A stretch of DNA of 64,000 nucleotides from Bradyrhizobium sp. Arg816 (GTDB lineage: Bacteria; Pseudomonadota; Alphaproteobacteria; Rhizobiales; Xanthobacteraceae): positions 62,001 to 126,000 of the forward strand of contig NZ_JAPRAQ010000010.1 of assembly GCF_029989365.1 (NCBI RefSeq). The letters run 5' to 3'. Within the stretch, counting starts at the first letter, position 1; each line of letters starts with the position of its first letter. A program made the translations under genes and the position numbers. Below are positions 48,292 to 55,809 of this stretch, piece after piece. Under the pieces are notes generated by a model. That model searched no databases. It was given only the letters and a program-made list of their open reading frames with translations, and was not told the origin of the DNA.

Positions 48292-49163
48292 TGGATGCAT
48301 CGACCATAGACCGGCCGTTCGGGTGCCCGCTCGACGACCCGCAGCAGCGGTCTTGGCGCCGTTTCACCGATGCGGATGCGGCCGCCCTCGCTGGTGCGTA
48401 TGAAGCCGCCGCGAACGCCGGAAAGCTCGCCGAGCTCGCCAAATCTATGGGGCGGACGAAGCATTTCCTTTGTCGCAAGGCTCGCGATCTCGGCCTGACC
48501 GACAAGAATAGATCAAAGCCATCCCGCCTAAAGGGGGCAGTTCTTTGGAACGCTCCAGGCAGGCCGCCGCATCCGCGTGGGGCCGCCGGTCTCACTCATT
48601 CCCCCGAAACCAAAAGGTCGCTGTCGGTGAAATCGCGGAAGATGTGGGAAAAGTGGGCTGAGGAAAAGATTGGGCAGATGTCCGATGCCTCTCGCAACCG
48701 ACAGAGCGATCTGACCGCGGCGCGCCATGCTTCAGGCCTGATGCCGAAGAGGTATAGCAGGTCGAAGTCCGGGTATCGCTCCGACCTGGGAGCTATCTTC
48801 TTTCGCTCCGCATGGGAAGCAAACTATGCGCGGTATCTGAACTTGATGATCAAGTTGGGCGTAGTGCAAAGCTGGGAGTTCGAACCAGAAACGTTCTGGT
48901 TTGAGAAAATCAAGCGCGGGGTGAGAAGCTATCTCCCTGATTTCAAGGTTTATTACACGGGAGACGACGTCCCCACCTTCATCGAAGTGAAGGGGTGGAT
49001 GGACGCTAAGTCGAAGACGAAGATAAAGCGCTTCAAAAAATACTACCCGCAACATCGCATTGAGATCGTGGGGTCCGTCGAATATCGGACCATCACCGCT
49101 CAATGGGCCTCGTCTATTCCGAACTGGGAATCCACCCGCGTGGCGGCGGGCTCGCTCGCATGA
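48291..49163 (+). CDS. Phage PD-(D/E)XK endonuclease, DUF1064-like
   Basis: The 290-residue protein combines an N-terminal HTH-like region with a C-terminal nuclease core: RSAWEANYARYLNLMIKLGV, then YLPDFKVYY and FIEVKGWMD (Asp...ExK). This resembles DUF1064/Holliday junction-type phage nucleases that resolve branched DNA. The conserved KSRKMWEKWAEEKIG linker may bind DNA. ATG 48291 overlaps the GapR stop by one base. Confidence 0.75.
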   Translation: MDASTIDRPFGCPLDDPQQRSWRRFTDADAAALAGAYEAAANAGKLAELAKSMGRTKHFLCRKARDLGLTDKNRSKPSRLKGAVLWNAPGRPPHPRGAAGLTHSPETKRSLSVKSRKMWEKWAEEKIGQMSDASRNRQSDLTAARHASGLMPKRYSRSKSGYRSDLGAIFFRSAWEANYARYLNLMIKLGVVQSWEFEPETFWFEKIKRGVRSYLPDFKVYYTGDDVPTFIEVKGWMDAKSKTKIKRFKKYYPQHRIEIVGSVEYRTITAQWASSIPNWESTRVAAGSLA

Positions 49164-49309
49164 AAAACCCACTGTCGACGCCAACAACCCGGCTCAATCA
49201 GATTCTGCTCCAAGCAGCCATCAGGGCAGAGCAGATCAATGCTGATCGGGTCATCGAGCAGCGCCGGCGCGAGAATGCTCAGCGGCTGGACCAGGAGGCC
49301 CAGCAATGA
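49160..49309 (+). CDS. 49-residue helical phage protein
   Basis: ATG 49160 overlaps the nuclease stop (ATGA) and encodes a charged helix (AAIRAEQINADRVIEQRRRE). The stop overlaps the next ATG as well. Unknown role. Confidence 0.6.
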   Translation: MKNPLSTPTTRLNQILLQAAIRAEQINADRVIEQRRRENAQRLDQEAQQ

Positions 49310-50094
49310 ACCCTCCGAAGATGCCGATCCATATCGGCGACTACAAGCGCGACACCGGGCACCTGCGCGCGGCCGAGCACGGTGCCTATTTGCTGCTGCT
49401 GTTTCACCATTGGTCGACAGGATCGCTGCCGGATGACGACCGCCAGCTCTCGGCGATCGCGTGCATGACGCCGGCGGAGTGGAAGAAGGCGAAGCCGATC
49501 ATCAGCAAATTCTTCGGCGAAGGATGGCGCCATGGGCGTGTCGAGAAAGACCTGGCGAGCGCGGTCGAGAGCTACGAGAAGAGAGCAAAGGCGGGCGAGA
49601 AGGGTGGCAAAGCTAAAGCCACAGCCAAGCAAAGCTCTAGCATTGCTACAGCCCAGCTAGAGCAACCTTTAACCTTTAACCAAGGTAAGAAAGATTCAGA
49701 AGCTAACGCTTCTGACGCTGGCGCGTCCGACGACCCGCGCAAGCGCCTGTTCAACGAGGGCTTGACCAAGCTCGCCAAGCTCACCGGCAAGGGCCCCGAT
49801 GCCTGCCGGTCATTCGTCGGCAAATGTCTCAGCGCCGCTGGCGACAGCGCAATCGTGGTGCTCGGCCTCATCGAAGACGCGGAAAGAAATCAGGTGGTCG
49901 ATCCAGCCGCATGGATCGCAGCGCGGCTGAAGCCGCAGGAGAAAACCTATGGAGCAGGTAAGATTCAATCCGGGAATGGAAGCCTCATCGCGGCAATCGA
50001 CCGGCAGCTCGCAAGCCTCGAAGCAGAGGGTGGCGCTGATCCTGCGCTGCCAGAAAATCCTGTTCTCCGCCTATCGGGCGGATCAATACGCTGA
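49306..50094 (+). CDS. DUF1376/YdaU-like phage replication protein
   Basis: The 262-residue protein starts MPIHIGDYKRDTGHLRAAEH, a DUF1376-type N-terminal domain with conserved GAYLLLLFHHW, often found at the start of phage replication or helicase-loader genes. The second half is a helical region and a linker. It overlaps the next gene for 146 bases in another frame. Inferred to act in DNA replication initiation. Confidence 0.75.
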   Translation: MNPPKMPIHIGDYKRDTGHLRAAEHGAYLLLLFHHWSTGSLPDDDRQLSAIACMTPAEWKKAKPIISKFFGEGWRHGRVEKDLASAVESYEKRAKAGEKGGKAKATAKQSSSIATAQLEQPLTFNQGKKDSEANASDAGASDDPRKRLFNEGLTKLAKLTGKGPDACRSFVGKCLSAAGDSAIVVLGLIEDAERNQVVDPAAWIAARLKPQEKTYGAGKIQSGNGSLIAAIDRQLASLEAEGGADPALPENPVLRLSGGSIR

Positions 50095-50623
50095 TCCCGA
50101 GGGCTTCATGACCTCGCTCGGCGCTGTGCTCGAGCAATTCCCGGCTGAGGTGATCGTCTACGTCACCGATCCGCGAACGGGGATCCAGCGGCGATCGAAA
50201 TGGCCCCCGACAATCAGCGAAGTGGTCGAGGCCTGCGAGGACCACCAGGACTATCTAACCCGGATGCGCAAGCCACAGCGGCCCAAGCTGCCCGCGCTGT
50301 CGGCGCCGAGTTTTGCGGAGCGGCCCGCAGGTGCGCTGGCGAACACGTTCATCCCGCACAGCAATGAACGCTACGCTCGCCTTGTCGAGTGGAGCAAGAC
50401 CGCCGAGCCGATCTTCTGGCGCTTTGGCAAGTCGACCGACGGCCGCGACGGCATTTGGGTGCCGTGGAACATCTGGGATTCGGGGACGCCTCAGGGCCCG
50501 GCGCCCGCCGCCCGCCCGGTCTCATTCGAGCTCAGCGACGCCGCGCTGAAAACGATGCGCGACCTCGATGCAGAGCGCAACGGCCAACTTCCAGCAGACC
50601 AACCAGAGGAGCACTTCGTATGA
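49949..50623 (+). CDS. Putative replication-associated phage protein
   Basis: The 224-residue protein from ATG 49949 (AGGAG upstream) has segments like GFMTSLGAVLEQFPAEVIVY and PRTGIQRRSKWPPTISEVVE and a WFR-rich part. It resembles helper proteins encoded next to DUF1376 proteins. Its 5' 146 bases are shared with the previous gene in another frame. Function uncertain. Confidence 0.6.
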   Translation: MEQVRFNPGMEASSRQSTGSSQASKQRVALILRCQKILFSAYRADQYADPEGFMTSLGAVLEQFPAEVIVYVTDPRTGIQRRSKWPPTISEVVEACEDHQDYLTRMRKPQRPKLPALSAPSFAERPAGALANTFIPHSNERYARLVEWSKTAEPIFWRFGKSTDGRDGIWVPWNIWDSGTPQGPAPAARPVSFELSDAALKTMRDLDAERNGQLPADQPEEHFV

Positions 50624-50742
50624 TCGACGTCCCCAAGGAGTTCTACATCCGCCATTTCCGCATGCTCGTGCAGCAGGCGATCATCGTGCTTGGCAAGGCC
50701 CAGGTGCAGAAGATCCTCGACGAGGCGGAGGTCGGAGGATGA
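50620..50742 (+). CDS. 40-residue phage protein
   Basis: ATG 50620 overlaps the previous stop (ATGA). The peptide (MIDVPKEFYIRHFRMLVQQA) is amphipathic helical. It overlaps the next ORF the same way. Unknown. Confidence 0.6.
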   Translation: MIDVPKEFYIRHFRMLVQQAIIVLGKAQVQKILDEAEVGG

Positions 50743-50861
50743 ACGGGGCATGGGGCGTGGGGCCGCTAGCGTTCGAGCAGCTGTTCGAGATGCTGCCATA
50801 CATCGGGTTCGGCGTGCTGTTCCTCGGCGGAATCTGGCTCATCAGCAAGGTGCGGGCATGA
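50739..50861 (+). CDS. 40-residue single-helix membrane protein
   Basis: ATG 50739 overlaps the previous stop. One hydrophobic stretch (MLPYIGFGVLFLGGIWLI) near the C terminus, then a short basic tail. Part of the coupled chain. Confidence 0.6.
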   Translation: MNGAWGVGPLAFEQLFEMLPYIGFGVLFLGGIWLISKVRA

Positions 50862-51034
50862 TCGTGGTCGACCACCGGCCGCCGCTCAGGCGCATCGAGA
50901 TCGGGGCACGGCCGCAGCCAGCACCAGCGCCGCCGGAGATCGATCTCGACTGCATCGCCAAGTTCATGGAGCAGGAGCGTGTTTGGAAGCTGGTCCAGCA
51001 GGCCGCGCAAGGGCAGGGGAGCGTCGAGGAATGA
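50858..51034 (+). CDS. 58-residue phage protein
   Basis: ATG 50858 overlaps the previous stop (ATGA). Pro-rich N terminus (GARPQPAPAPPEIDLD) then a helix (IAKFMEQERVWKLVQQA). Unknown. Confidence 0.6.
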   Translation: MIVVDHRPPLRRIEIGARPQPAPAPPEIDLDCIAKFMEQERVWKLVQQAAQGQGSVEE

Positions 51035-51546
51035 ACGTGCCTATCGCCACGATCCGCAGCCAGGACGACCTGATCGAGGCCCTGCGCGCCGCCAAGGAGA
51101 TGCGCAATCTCTCGTTCAAGACCCTGGACGCCCTCGGCGACTTCACCGAAGGCCACATGGAGCGCGTGATCGGCCCCAGGCGCGAGAAGGGGATGAGCCC
51201 ATTCGTCTTCCAGATGCTGTGCTCGCTGCTCGCCGTAAAACTCGAGATGGTGTTTGACCCGGACCAGGCCAACAAGATGGAGGCGAAGTGGGAAGGGCGC
51301 GACACCAGCAACGTCCGGCTCGAAAAAGGCCGCGTCAGCAAATCACTGCTGGAACGAGCGAAACCCCATGTTTTAAAGGATTTCGCGAAGGCTGGGGGCA
51401 AGGCCAGCGGGGCGATGCGAACCGGTTCGCAAGGCAGCGAGATCATGCGCAAGATTGCGAAGCAGGGCTGGCGAACACGGCGCAGAACCCTGAAAGAGCG
51501 GCTGGCCGAGCACAAGGCGTTCAAGGCGGCACAGGAGCAAGCATGA
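51031..51546 (+). CDS. Hypothetical phage protein, basic, possible DNA-binding
   Basis: The 171-residue protein begins MNVPIATIRSQDDLIEALRA with a HTH-like stretch (LSFKTLDALGDFTEGHMERV) resembling an XRE fold, and a basic C terminus (RTRRRTLKERLAEHKAFK). It overlaps both neighbours by 4 bases. It may be a transcription factor for late genes. Confidence 0.65.
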   Translation: MNVPIATIRSQDDLIEALRAAKEMRNLSFKTLDALGDFTEGHMERVIGPRREKGMSPFVFQMLCSLLAVKLEMVFDPDQANKMEAKWEGRDTSNVRLEKGRVSKSLLERAKPHVLKDFAKAGGKASGAMRTGSQGSEIMRKIAKQGWRTRRRTLKERLAEHKAFKAAQEQA

Positions 51547-51923
51547 AACACTCAATAGTAGACCCTTATCTCGGCACGGCAGACGCCGCCGCACACTGCA
51601 ATTATTCCGAAAGCCACTTTCGTCAGCTCGTCCGGCTAGGCAAAGTGCCCCAGCCAACCCGCATAAACGGAAAGCTCCTCTGGCGCCGCAGCGCGCTTGA
51701 GAATTTCATGGCCGCCCTGTCGAGTCAGCCCAGAGCAGAATCCGGCGGATGGGGTATCGTGCGTTACGCTCCTGGAACCGGCAGAACTCCCGAGGAGGAT
51801 AAGTGCCACTTCGATGGGTGGTATTCGCGCAAGGAAGACGCTCAGGATGTATTCGCAGATTGGTGCGCTCGCCATCCCGGATGGATTGTCGCGCTGGTCT
51901 CCCAACAAGAGGCGCGCTTCTGA
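51543..51923 (+). CDS. AlpA-like HTH phage protein
   Basis: The 126-residue protein has an excisionase/AlpA-type helix-turn-helix (GTADAAAHCNYSESHFRQLV, then WRRSALENFM). The C-terminal half is acidic and Trp-containing. It may be a regulator. ATG 51543 overlaps the previous stop. Confidence 0.65.
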   Translation: MKHSIVDPYLGTADAAAHCNYSESHFRQLVRLGKVPQPTRINGKLLWRRSALENFMAALSSQPRAESGGWGIVRYAPGTGRTPEEDKCHFDGWYSRKEDAQDVFADWCARHPGWIVALVSQQEARF

Positions 51924-52099
51924 TGGACAAGCTCCGCAATGAGGAACTATGGCGAGAACTGCACCCTGATCACCCCGCCACTCAACTGATCGAGCGCGTG
52001 GCCATGGCCATAATCGAATACGAAGAAATTGCTGGAACTGGCGCGAGCTACCAAGGTCGGGCGGCCGCCGCAATCACCGAGTATTGCCGGCGCATATAG
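51923..52099 (+). CDS. 58-residue helical phage protein
   Basis: ATG 51923 overlaps the previous stop by one base (TGATG). The peptide (EELWRELHPDHPATQLIERV, then AITEYCRRI) is helical. It is the last gene before the reverse-strand cassette. Confidence 0.55.
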   Translation: MDKLRNEELWRELHPDHPATQLIERVAMAIIEYEEIAGTGASYQGRAAAAITEYCRRI

Positions 52100-52119
52100 G
52101 GGGGCTCACAAATGAGCCG

Positions 52120-52314
52120 TCACGATGCCCGCCACAGATAGGCCCCACACTCCGAGCACTTGAGATTGGCCGCGCGGAGCCGCTTCAAGGTGGTGCGCAC
52201 CTCCCCCTCATGCTCGCACGCGGGGCAGCGCAGGAACCACAGGCGTTCCTCATTCCATTTGCGATGACGGGCCGCAGCCCGCTCCCGCTCATCCAGGCTC
52301 GGCCTTCCCCGCAT
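52120..52314 (-). CDS. Small zinc-ribbon phage protein on the reverse strand
   Basis: The 64-residue protein has CPACEHEG and CSECGAYL pairs, a zinc ribbon. An alternative ATG lies 9 bases upstream. It overlaps the adjacent HTH gene by 26 bases. It is transcribed against the surrounding late genes. Confidence 0.6.
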   Translation of the reverse strand: MRGRPSLDERERAAARHRKWNEERLWFLRCPACEHEGEVRTTLKRLRAANLKCSECGAYLWRAS

Positions 52315-52603
52315 TCGCAGCATTGAACCGCCTCATCGCCTTCTCGAGATCGCGCCTCATCTCCGCCTTTGTCGGTCGCCGCACGGGTGGCAGGCCCTCA
52401 ACCTGCCGCTGCCCCCTGGTGCGCAACTTGGCCAGATGAGCCAGCCGGCGAGCCTCGATATTGATCCCTTCGGCCTTCAGCCACTTCGTCACAGCCTGCC
52501 GTGACGCGTCGCAGATCAGGGTCGCCTCCCGCACCGACACCAGATCCCCACGCTGAAACAGCGCAATGATGTAGGAGCGGAGAGGGTGACGCGGCGCGGC
52601 CAT
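52289..52603 (-). CDS. HTH phage protein on the reverse strand
   Basis: The 104-residue protein starts MAAPRHPLRSYIIALFQRGD and has a HTH-like region (VREATLICDASRQAVTKWLK), then a basic tail (PTKAEMRRDLEKAMRRFNA). With the zinc-ribbon gene it forms a two-gene cassette opposite to the late operon, typical of a moron expressed in the lysogen. Confidence 0.6.
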   Translation of the reverse strand: MAAPRHPLRSYIIALFQRGDLVSVREATLICDASRQAVTKWLKAEGINIEARRLAHLAKLRTRGQRQVEGLPPVRRPTKAEMRRDLEKAMRRFNAANAGKAEPG

Positions 52604-52844
52604 GGTTGCCACAAGGTGTAAACCATCGTTTCCAGCACGCCACGCACCACCATCGTTCGCACACCAACGACCTGGCCCATCACCCCCATTGAAATGATTC
52701 AACAATCAGGTGGTGCGTTGCGCCGAACCTCCCATCGAGGGCATTCCCATCGCGCGTCCCGCATCGCGCCCGCGTTCCTTCCACAGCGAGACTTGCGAGC
52801 GAGGACCACGACGAAGGCGAATAGCCGAGGACGTACCAGCCGCC

Positions 52845-53339
52845 ATGTCAGTGCCCGCGATCGGCGAACAAGCATCAGCACCAACCGAACCAAAACCGGT
52901 CAACCACCGGCCAATTTCACGCCGGATCAAGGCCGCCTGTGATGCCCTCGTCCACGGCGACGTCAAAACCGTCACCGAAGCCGCAGCAAAGGCAAACCTC
53001 AGCAGAGAGCATCTTTCTCGCGAACTCTCGAAACCTCACATTGCCGCGTATCTGCATCAGAAGGCGTGTCGTGCGCTCGCGATTGGAGCGTCCAGGGCCG
53101 CCGCCGTGAAGCTCGAGTTGCTCGACGCAGCCAGCGAGCACGTGCGGGACAGCGCATCGGCGTTCGTACTCGGCCTGGCCGGCATCAAGCCCAAGGCTGA
53201 CGCGCAAGTCTCTGTGAACATTGACATAAAGGCCGGCTACGTCATCGACCTGCGAGAGCCTGAGGAGCGGGCCCAGTCACCCGCACAGCGCATGGCTGGC
53301 CCAATGGGCAAAACCCAAGTCATTGATAATGCTGAATAA
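52845..53339 (+). CDS. Putative terminase small subunit
   Basis: The 164-residue protein from ATG 52845 has a HTH-like segment (TVTEAAAKANLSREHLSREL) and a C-terminal beta-like tail, sits just before the terminase large subunit, and has the size expected. The sequence itself is too generic for a firm call; position is the main reason. Confidence 0.6.
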   Translation: MSVPAIGEQASAPTEPKPVNHRPISRRIKAACDALVHGDVKTVTEAAAKANLSREHLSRELSKPHIAAYLHQKACRALAIGASRAAAVKLELLDAASEHVRDSASAFVLGLAGIKPKADAQVSVNIDIKAGYVIDLREPEERAQSPAQRMAGPMGKTQVIDNAE

Positions 53340-53612
53340 TCCGCGGAATGTTCCAGATTACATGTTATGCGAATTCACGGAACTCGCATCACCTGTAGCA
53401 ATATCAATGGGTTACGATGGGAGGGGCTGCCTGGCGGCCCTAGTCGCATTCCATAACGCGGGGAGGGGGTGGCCCTCGCTCACCCAGGACCCGCGCGGCC
53501 GGCACCCGGGGGGAAAAATCGGCGGCCGAACTGAGCGCTGGTATTCGCCCCTCACGATTTTCTCCCTGACCACTGTGCCTGATTTTTGTTTTTTCTCAAA
53601 TAGGTTCGGCAC
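53340..53612. other. Unusual gap between terminase genes, possible packaging site
   Basis: The 273 bases contain a G-rich tract (GGGGAGGGGGTGGCC, then CCCGGGGGGAAAAA) and an AT-rich run before terL (TTTTTGTTTTTTCTC). A 97-codon frame spans it but has no known domain and odd composition. Since cos or pac sites often lie near terminase genes, this is a candidate recognition site. Confidence 0.4.
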
Positions 53613-55181
53613 ATGATCGAGCGCGATCCTGCGACGGGCTTCCCGATCTACTATCCGGACGGAGCCGTGCTTCGCGCGTTCATGCGGGACCGGACGTCGC
53701 GTGTGAAGATCATCCAGGGGCCGCAGGGGTCGGGGACATCGTCGGCGTGCTGCATGCACATTTTTCAGCGGGCGCTGGCGCAGCAGCCGCAGGCGGATGG
53801 TCGGCAGCGGTTTCGGGTGCACATCCTTCGCGAGACGTATTCGAAGCTGGAGGAGACCACGATCCCGACGTGGAAGGACTGGTTCAAGCCGGGGACGGGC
53901 CCGGGGCAGTTCGGGATTTTCTACGAGACGCGGCCGTACCGGCACGAGATCAGGGTGGGGGCGCTGGAGCTCGACGTGACCTTCGTGGCGATGGAGGACA
54001 TCCGGGACGCGAAGTCGTTCTTCATGTCGCTGGAGACGTCGCTGATCTGGTTCAACGAGGTGCAGTTCGCGCAGTACGAGGTTTTCAGTGAGGCGGTCGG
54101 GCGCGTGTCGCCGCCGCGCTTTCCGGCGGTGAAGGATGGCGGGTGTGCGTGGGGCGGGTTGATCGCGGACACGAACGCGCCGCCGGCGGATCACTGGCTG
54201 CCGATCATGCGGGGCGATGTGCCGCCGCCGGACTGGATGACGGAGGAGAAGCGGAACGCGCTGAAGAAGCCGGCGAACTGGGGCTTCTACATGCAGCCGC
54301 CGGGGCTGATCGAGAATTTTGAGGAATACACGGACGGCGAGGGGCAGACCTCGCGGCGGTTGGTCGGCTATTTGCCGAACCCGGACGCCGAGAACCTGAA
54401 GAACCTGCCGCCCGGCTTCTACGAGGAGAAGATCGCCGGCAAGACCAAGTCGTGGATCGACTCGAACATCATGAACCGGTCGTCGGTGGTGACCGATGGC
54501 AAGCCGGTGTACCCGCAGTTCCGGCGGGAGGTGAACGTTTCGCTGCGGCCGCTCGATATCGTGCCGGGCGTGCCGGTGACGGTCGGCCTCGACTTCGGCC
54601 GCCAGCCGGCGGCATCGATCGGGCAGATGCTGCGGAACGACTGGTTCATCCAGCGCGAGTATATCGGCCGCGACATGAGCGCGGTGGAGTTTGCGCCGCT
54701 GCTCAAGACCTATCTCGCGCAGCAATATCCGGGGTTCACGTTCAATTTCTGGGGCGATCCGGCCGGCCAGCACCGCGGACAGGCGGCGGACAAGACGCCG
54801 TTTCAGGTGTTCGCGGAGAACGGCATGACGGTGCTGCCGGCGCCGAATCCCCAGAACATGCGGTCGATCCGCTGGGAGGCGGTCAACGGCGTGCTGATGC
54901 GGCGATCGCAGACCGGGCGGCCGTCTTCGCTGCTGATCGACCCGGGCTGCGTCACGCTGATCACCGGCCTGTCGGGCGGCTACTTCATGCGGCGGCTTCG
55001 GATCTCGGGCGAGCGCTATGCGGAGGAGCCAGACAAGAACCAGTATTCGCACGTCTGCGAGGCCTTCGAAAACCAGCTGCTCGGCGGCGGCGAGGGCAGG
55101 GCGGTGACGATGGGCAGCCACCCCGGCAAGCCTGTGAATGCGTGGAACCGCCGCGGTAAATCGATGCGGCGGGTGAGCTGA
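53613..55181 (+). CDS. terL: Phage terminase large subunit
   Basis: The 522-residue protein has an N-terminal ATPase domain with P-loop GPQGSGTSS (residues 36-44), where the usual Lys is Thr42, a Walker-B-like SLIWFNEVQF, and a C-terminal RNase H-type nuclease with GLDFGRQP and later WGDPAG and LIDPG acidic residues. It packages DNA into the procapsid. ATG 53613 starts after the AT-rich run. The missing Lys is noted in the findings. Confidence 0.85.
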   Translation: MIERDPATGFPIYYPDGAVLRAFMRDRTSRVKIIQGPQGSGTSSACCMHIFQRALAQQPQADGRQRFRVHILRETYSKLEETTIPTWKDWFKPGTGPGQFGIFYETRPYRHEIRVGALELDVTFVAMEDIRDAKSFFMSLETSLIWFNEVQFAQYEVFSEAVGRVSPPRFPAVKDGGCAWGGLIADTNAPPADHWLPIMRGDVPPPDWMTEEKRNALKKPANWGFYMQPPGLIENFEEYTDGEGQTSRRLVGYLPNPDAENLKNLPPGFYEEKIAGKTKSWIDSNIMNRSSVVTDGKPVYPQFRREVNVSLRPLDIVPGVPVTVGLDFGRQPAASIGQMLRNDWFIQREYIGRDMSAVEFAPLLKTYLAQQYPGFTFNFWGDPAGQHRGQAADKTPFQVFAENGMTVLPAPNPQNMRSIRWEAVNGVLMRRSQTGRPSSLLIDPGCVTLITGLSGGYFMRRLRISGERYAEEPDKNQYSHVCEAFENQLLGGGEGRAVTMGSHPGKPVNAWNRRGKSMRRVS

Positions 55182-55672
55182 TGCACGAGGTGCCGGCCTT
55201 TGGCATCGAGGCGCGGCGCTGGACCGTGGTTTTTCACCGGCGCGCCGAGAACTGGTTCTTTGCCGCGATCGCGATGGGCGAGTTCAAGCATGTGTCCGCC
55301 TTCGCCTTCATCCCCGAGCTCGGCATCTGGACGATCTACGACGTCGGCTTCCGGCGCACGCGTCTGATCCACCTGGCCGAAACCGACCACGCGAAGACGA
55401 TCCTGGGCAACATCGTGAAGGGCAACTGCACGGTCACGGTCGAGACCGGCGCCGGATGTCTGCCGCTGATGCGCGCCGGCCTGTTCTGCACCACGGCCAT
55501 CAAGCACCTGATCGGGGCGCGCTCGCGTGCGTTGCGGCCTGACCGCCTGTTCCGTCACCTCGTGGCACAAGGTGGAGTGGTTCGTGACGATGGAAGCCGA
55601 GAAGCCGCAGATCGCAGAGGATCCGAACCTGGCTGCCGAGCAGGCGCGGGCACAGCGGACGCTCATCGATAG
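55181..55672 (+). CDS. Phage protein after terminase
   Basis: ATG 55181 overlaps the terL stop by one base. The first 120 residues look folded (RRWTVVFHRRAENWFFAAIA, then LFCTTAIKHLIGARSRALRP), with a conserved C-terminal CTTAIKHL segment that I have seen in head-gene clusters of podovirus-like phages. The last 45 residues overlap another frame. Confidence 0.6.
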   Translation: MHEVPAFGIEARRWTVVFHRRAENWFFAAIAMGEFKHVSAFAFIPELGIWTIYDVGFRRTRLIHLAETDHAKTILGNIVKGNCTVTVETGAGCLPLMRAGLFCTTAIKHLIGARSRALRPDRLFRHLVAQGGVVRDDGSREAADRRGSEPGCRAGAGTADAHR

Positions 55673-55808
55673 CCTGCAGACCCAGGCGCAGATGGATACC
55701 GCGAACATCATGGCGCGGTTTGGCACCTCGGTGGCGTTGAAGTCTGCCGGCATGTCCAGTGTCGCGCCGGCGGCAGCAGCAGGCCCCATGCTGTTCGGTC
55801 GGGGCTGA
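55584..55808 (+). CDS. Small phage structural-cluster protein
   Basis: From GTG 55584 (or ATG 55590; GGTGGAG precedes) the frame encodes about 74 residues with a long helix (AEQARAQRTLIDSLQTQAQM) and a hydrophobic Ala/Gly-rich end (APAAAAGPMLFG). Position before the portal suggests a head assembly role. It overlaps the previous gene by 89 bases. Confidence 0.6.
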   Translation: MTMEAEKPQIAEDPNLAAEQARAQRTLIDSLQTQAQMDTANIMARFGTSVALKSAGMSSVAPAAAAGPMLFGRG

Positions 55809-55809
55809 C

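Noticed and set aside
53412..55121. 569-codon reverse frame opposite the terminase
   Set aside because: Basic low-complexity translation; the terminase frame has all expected motifs.
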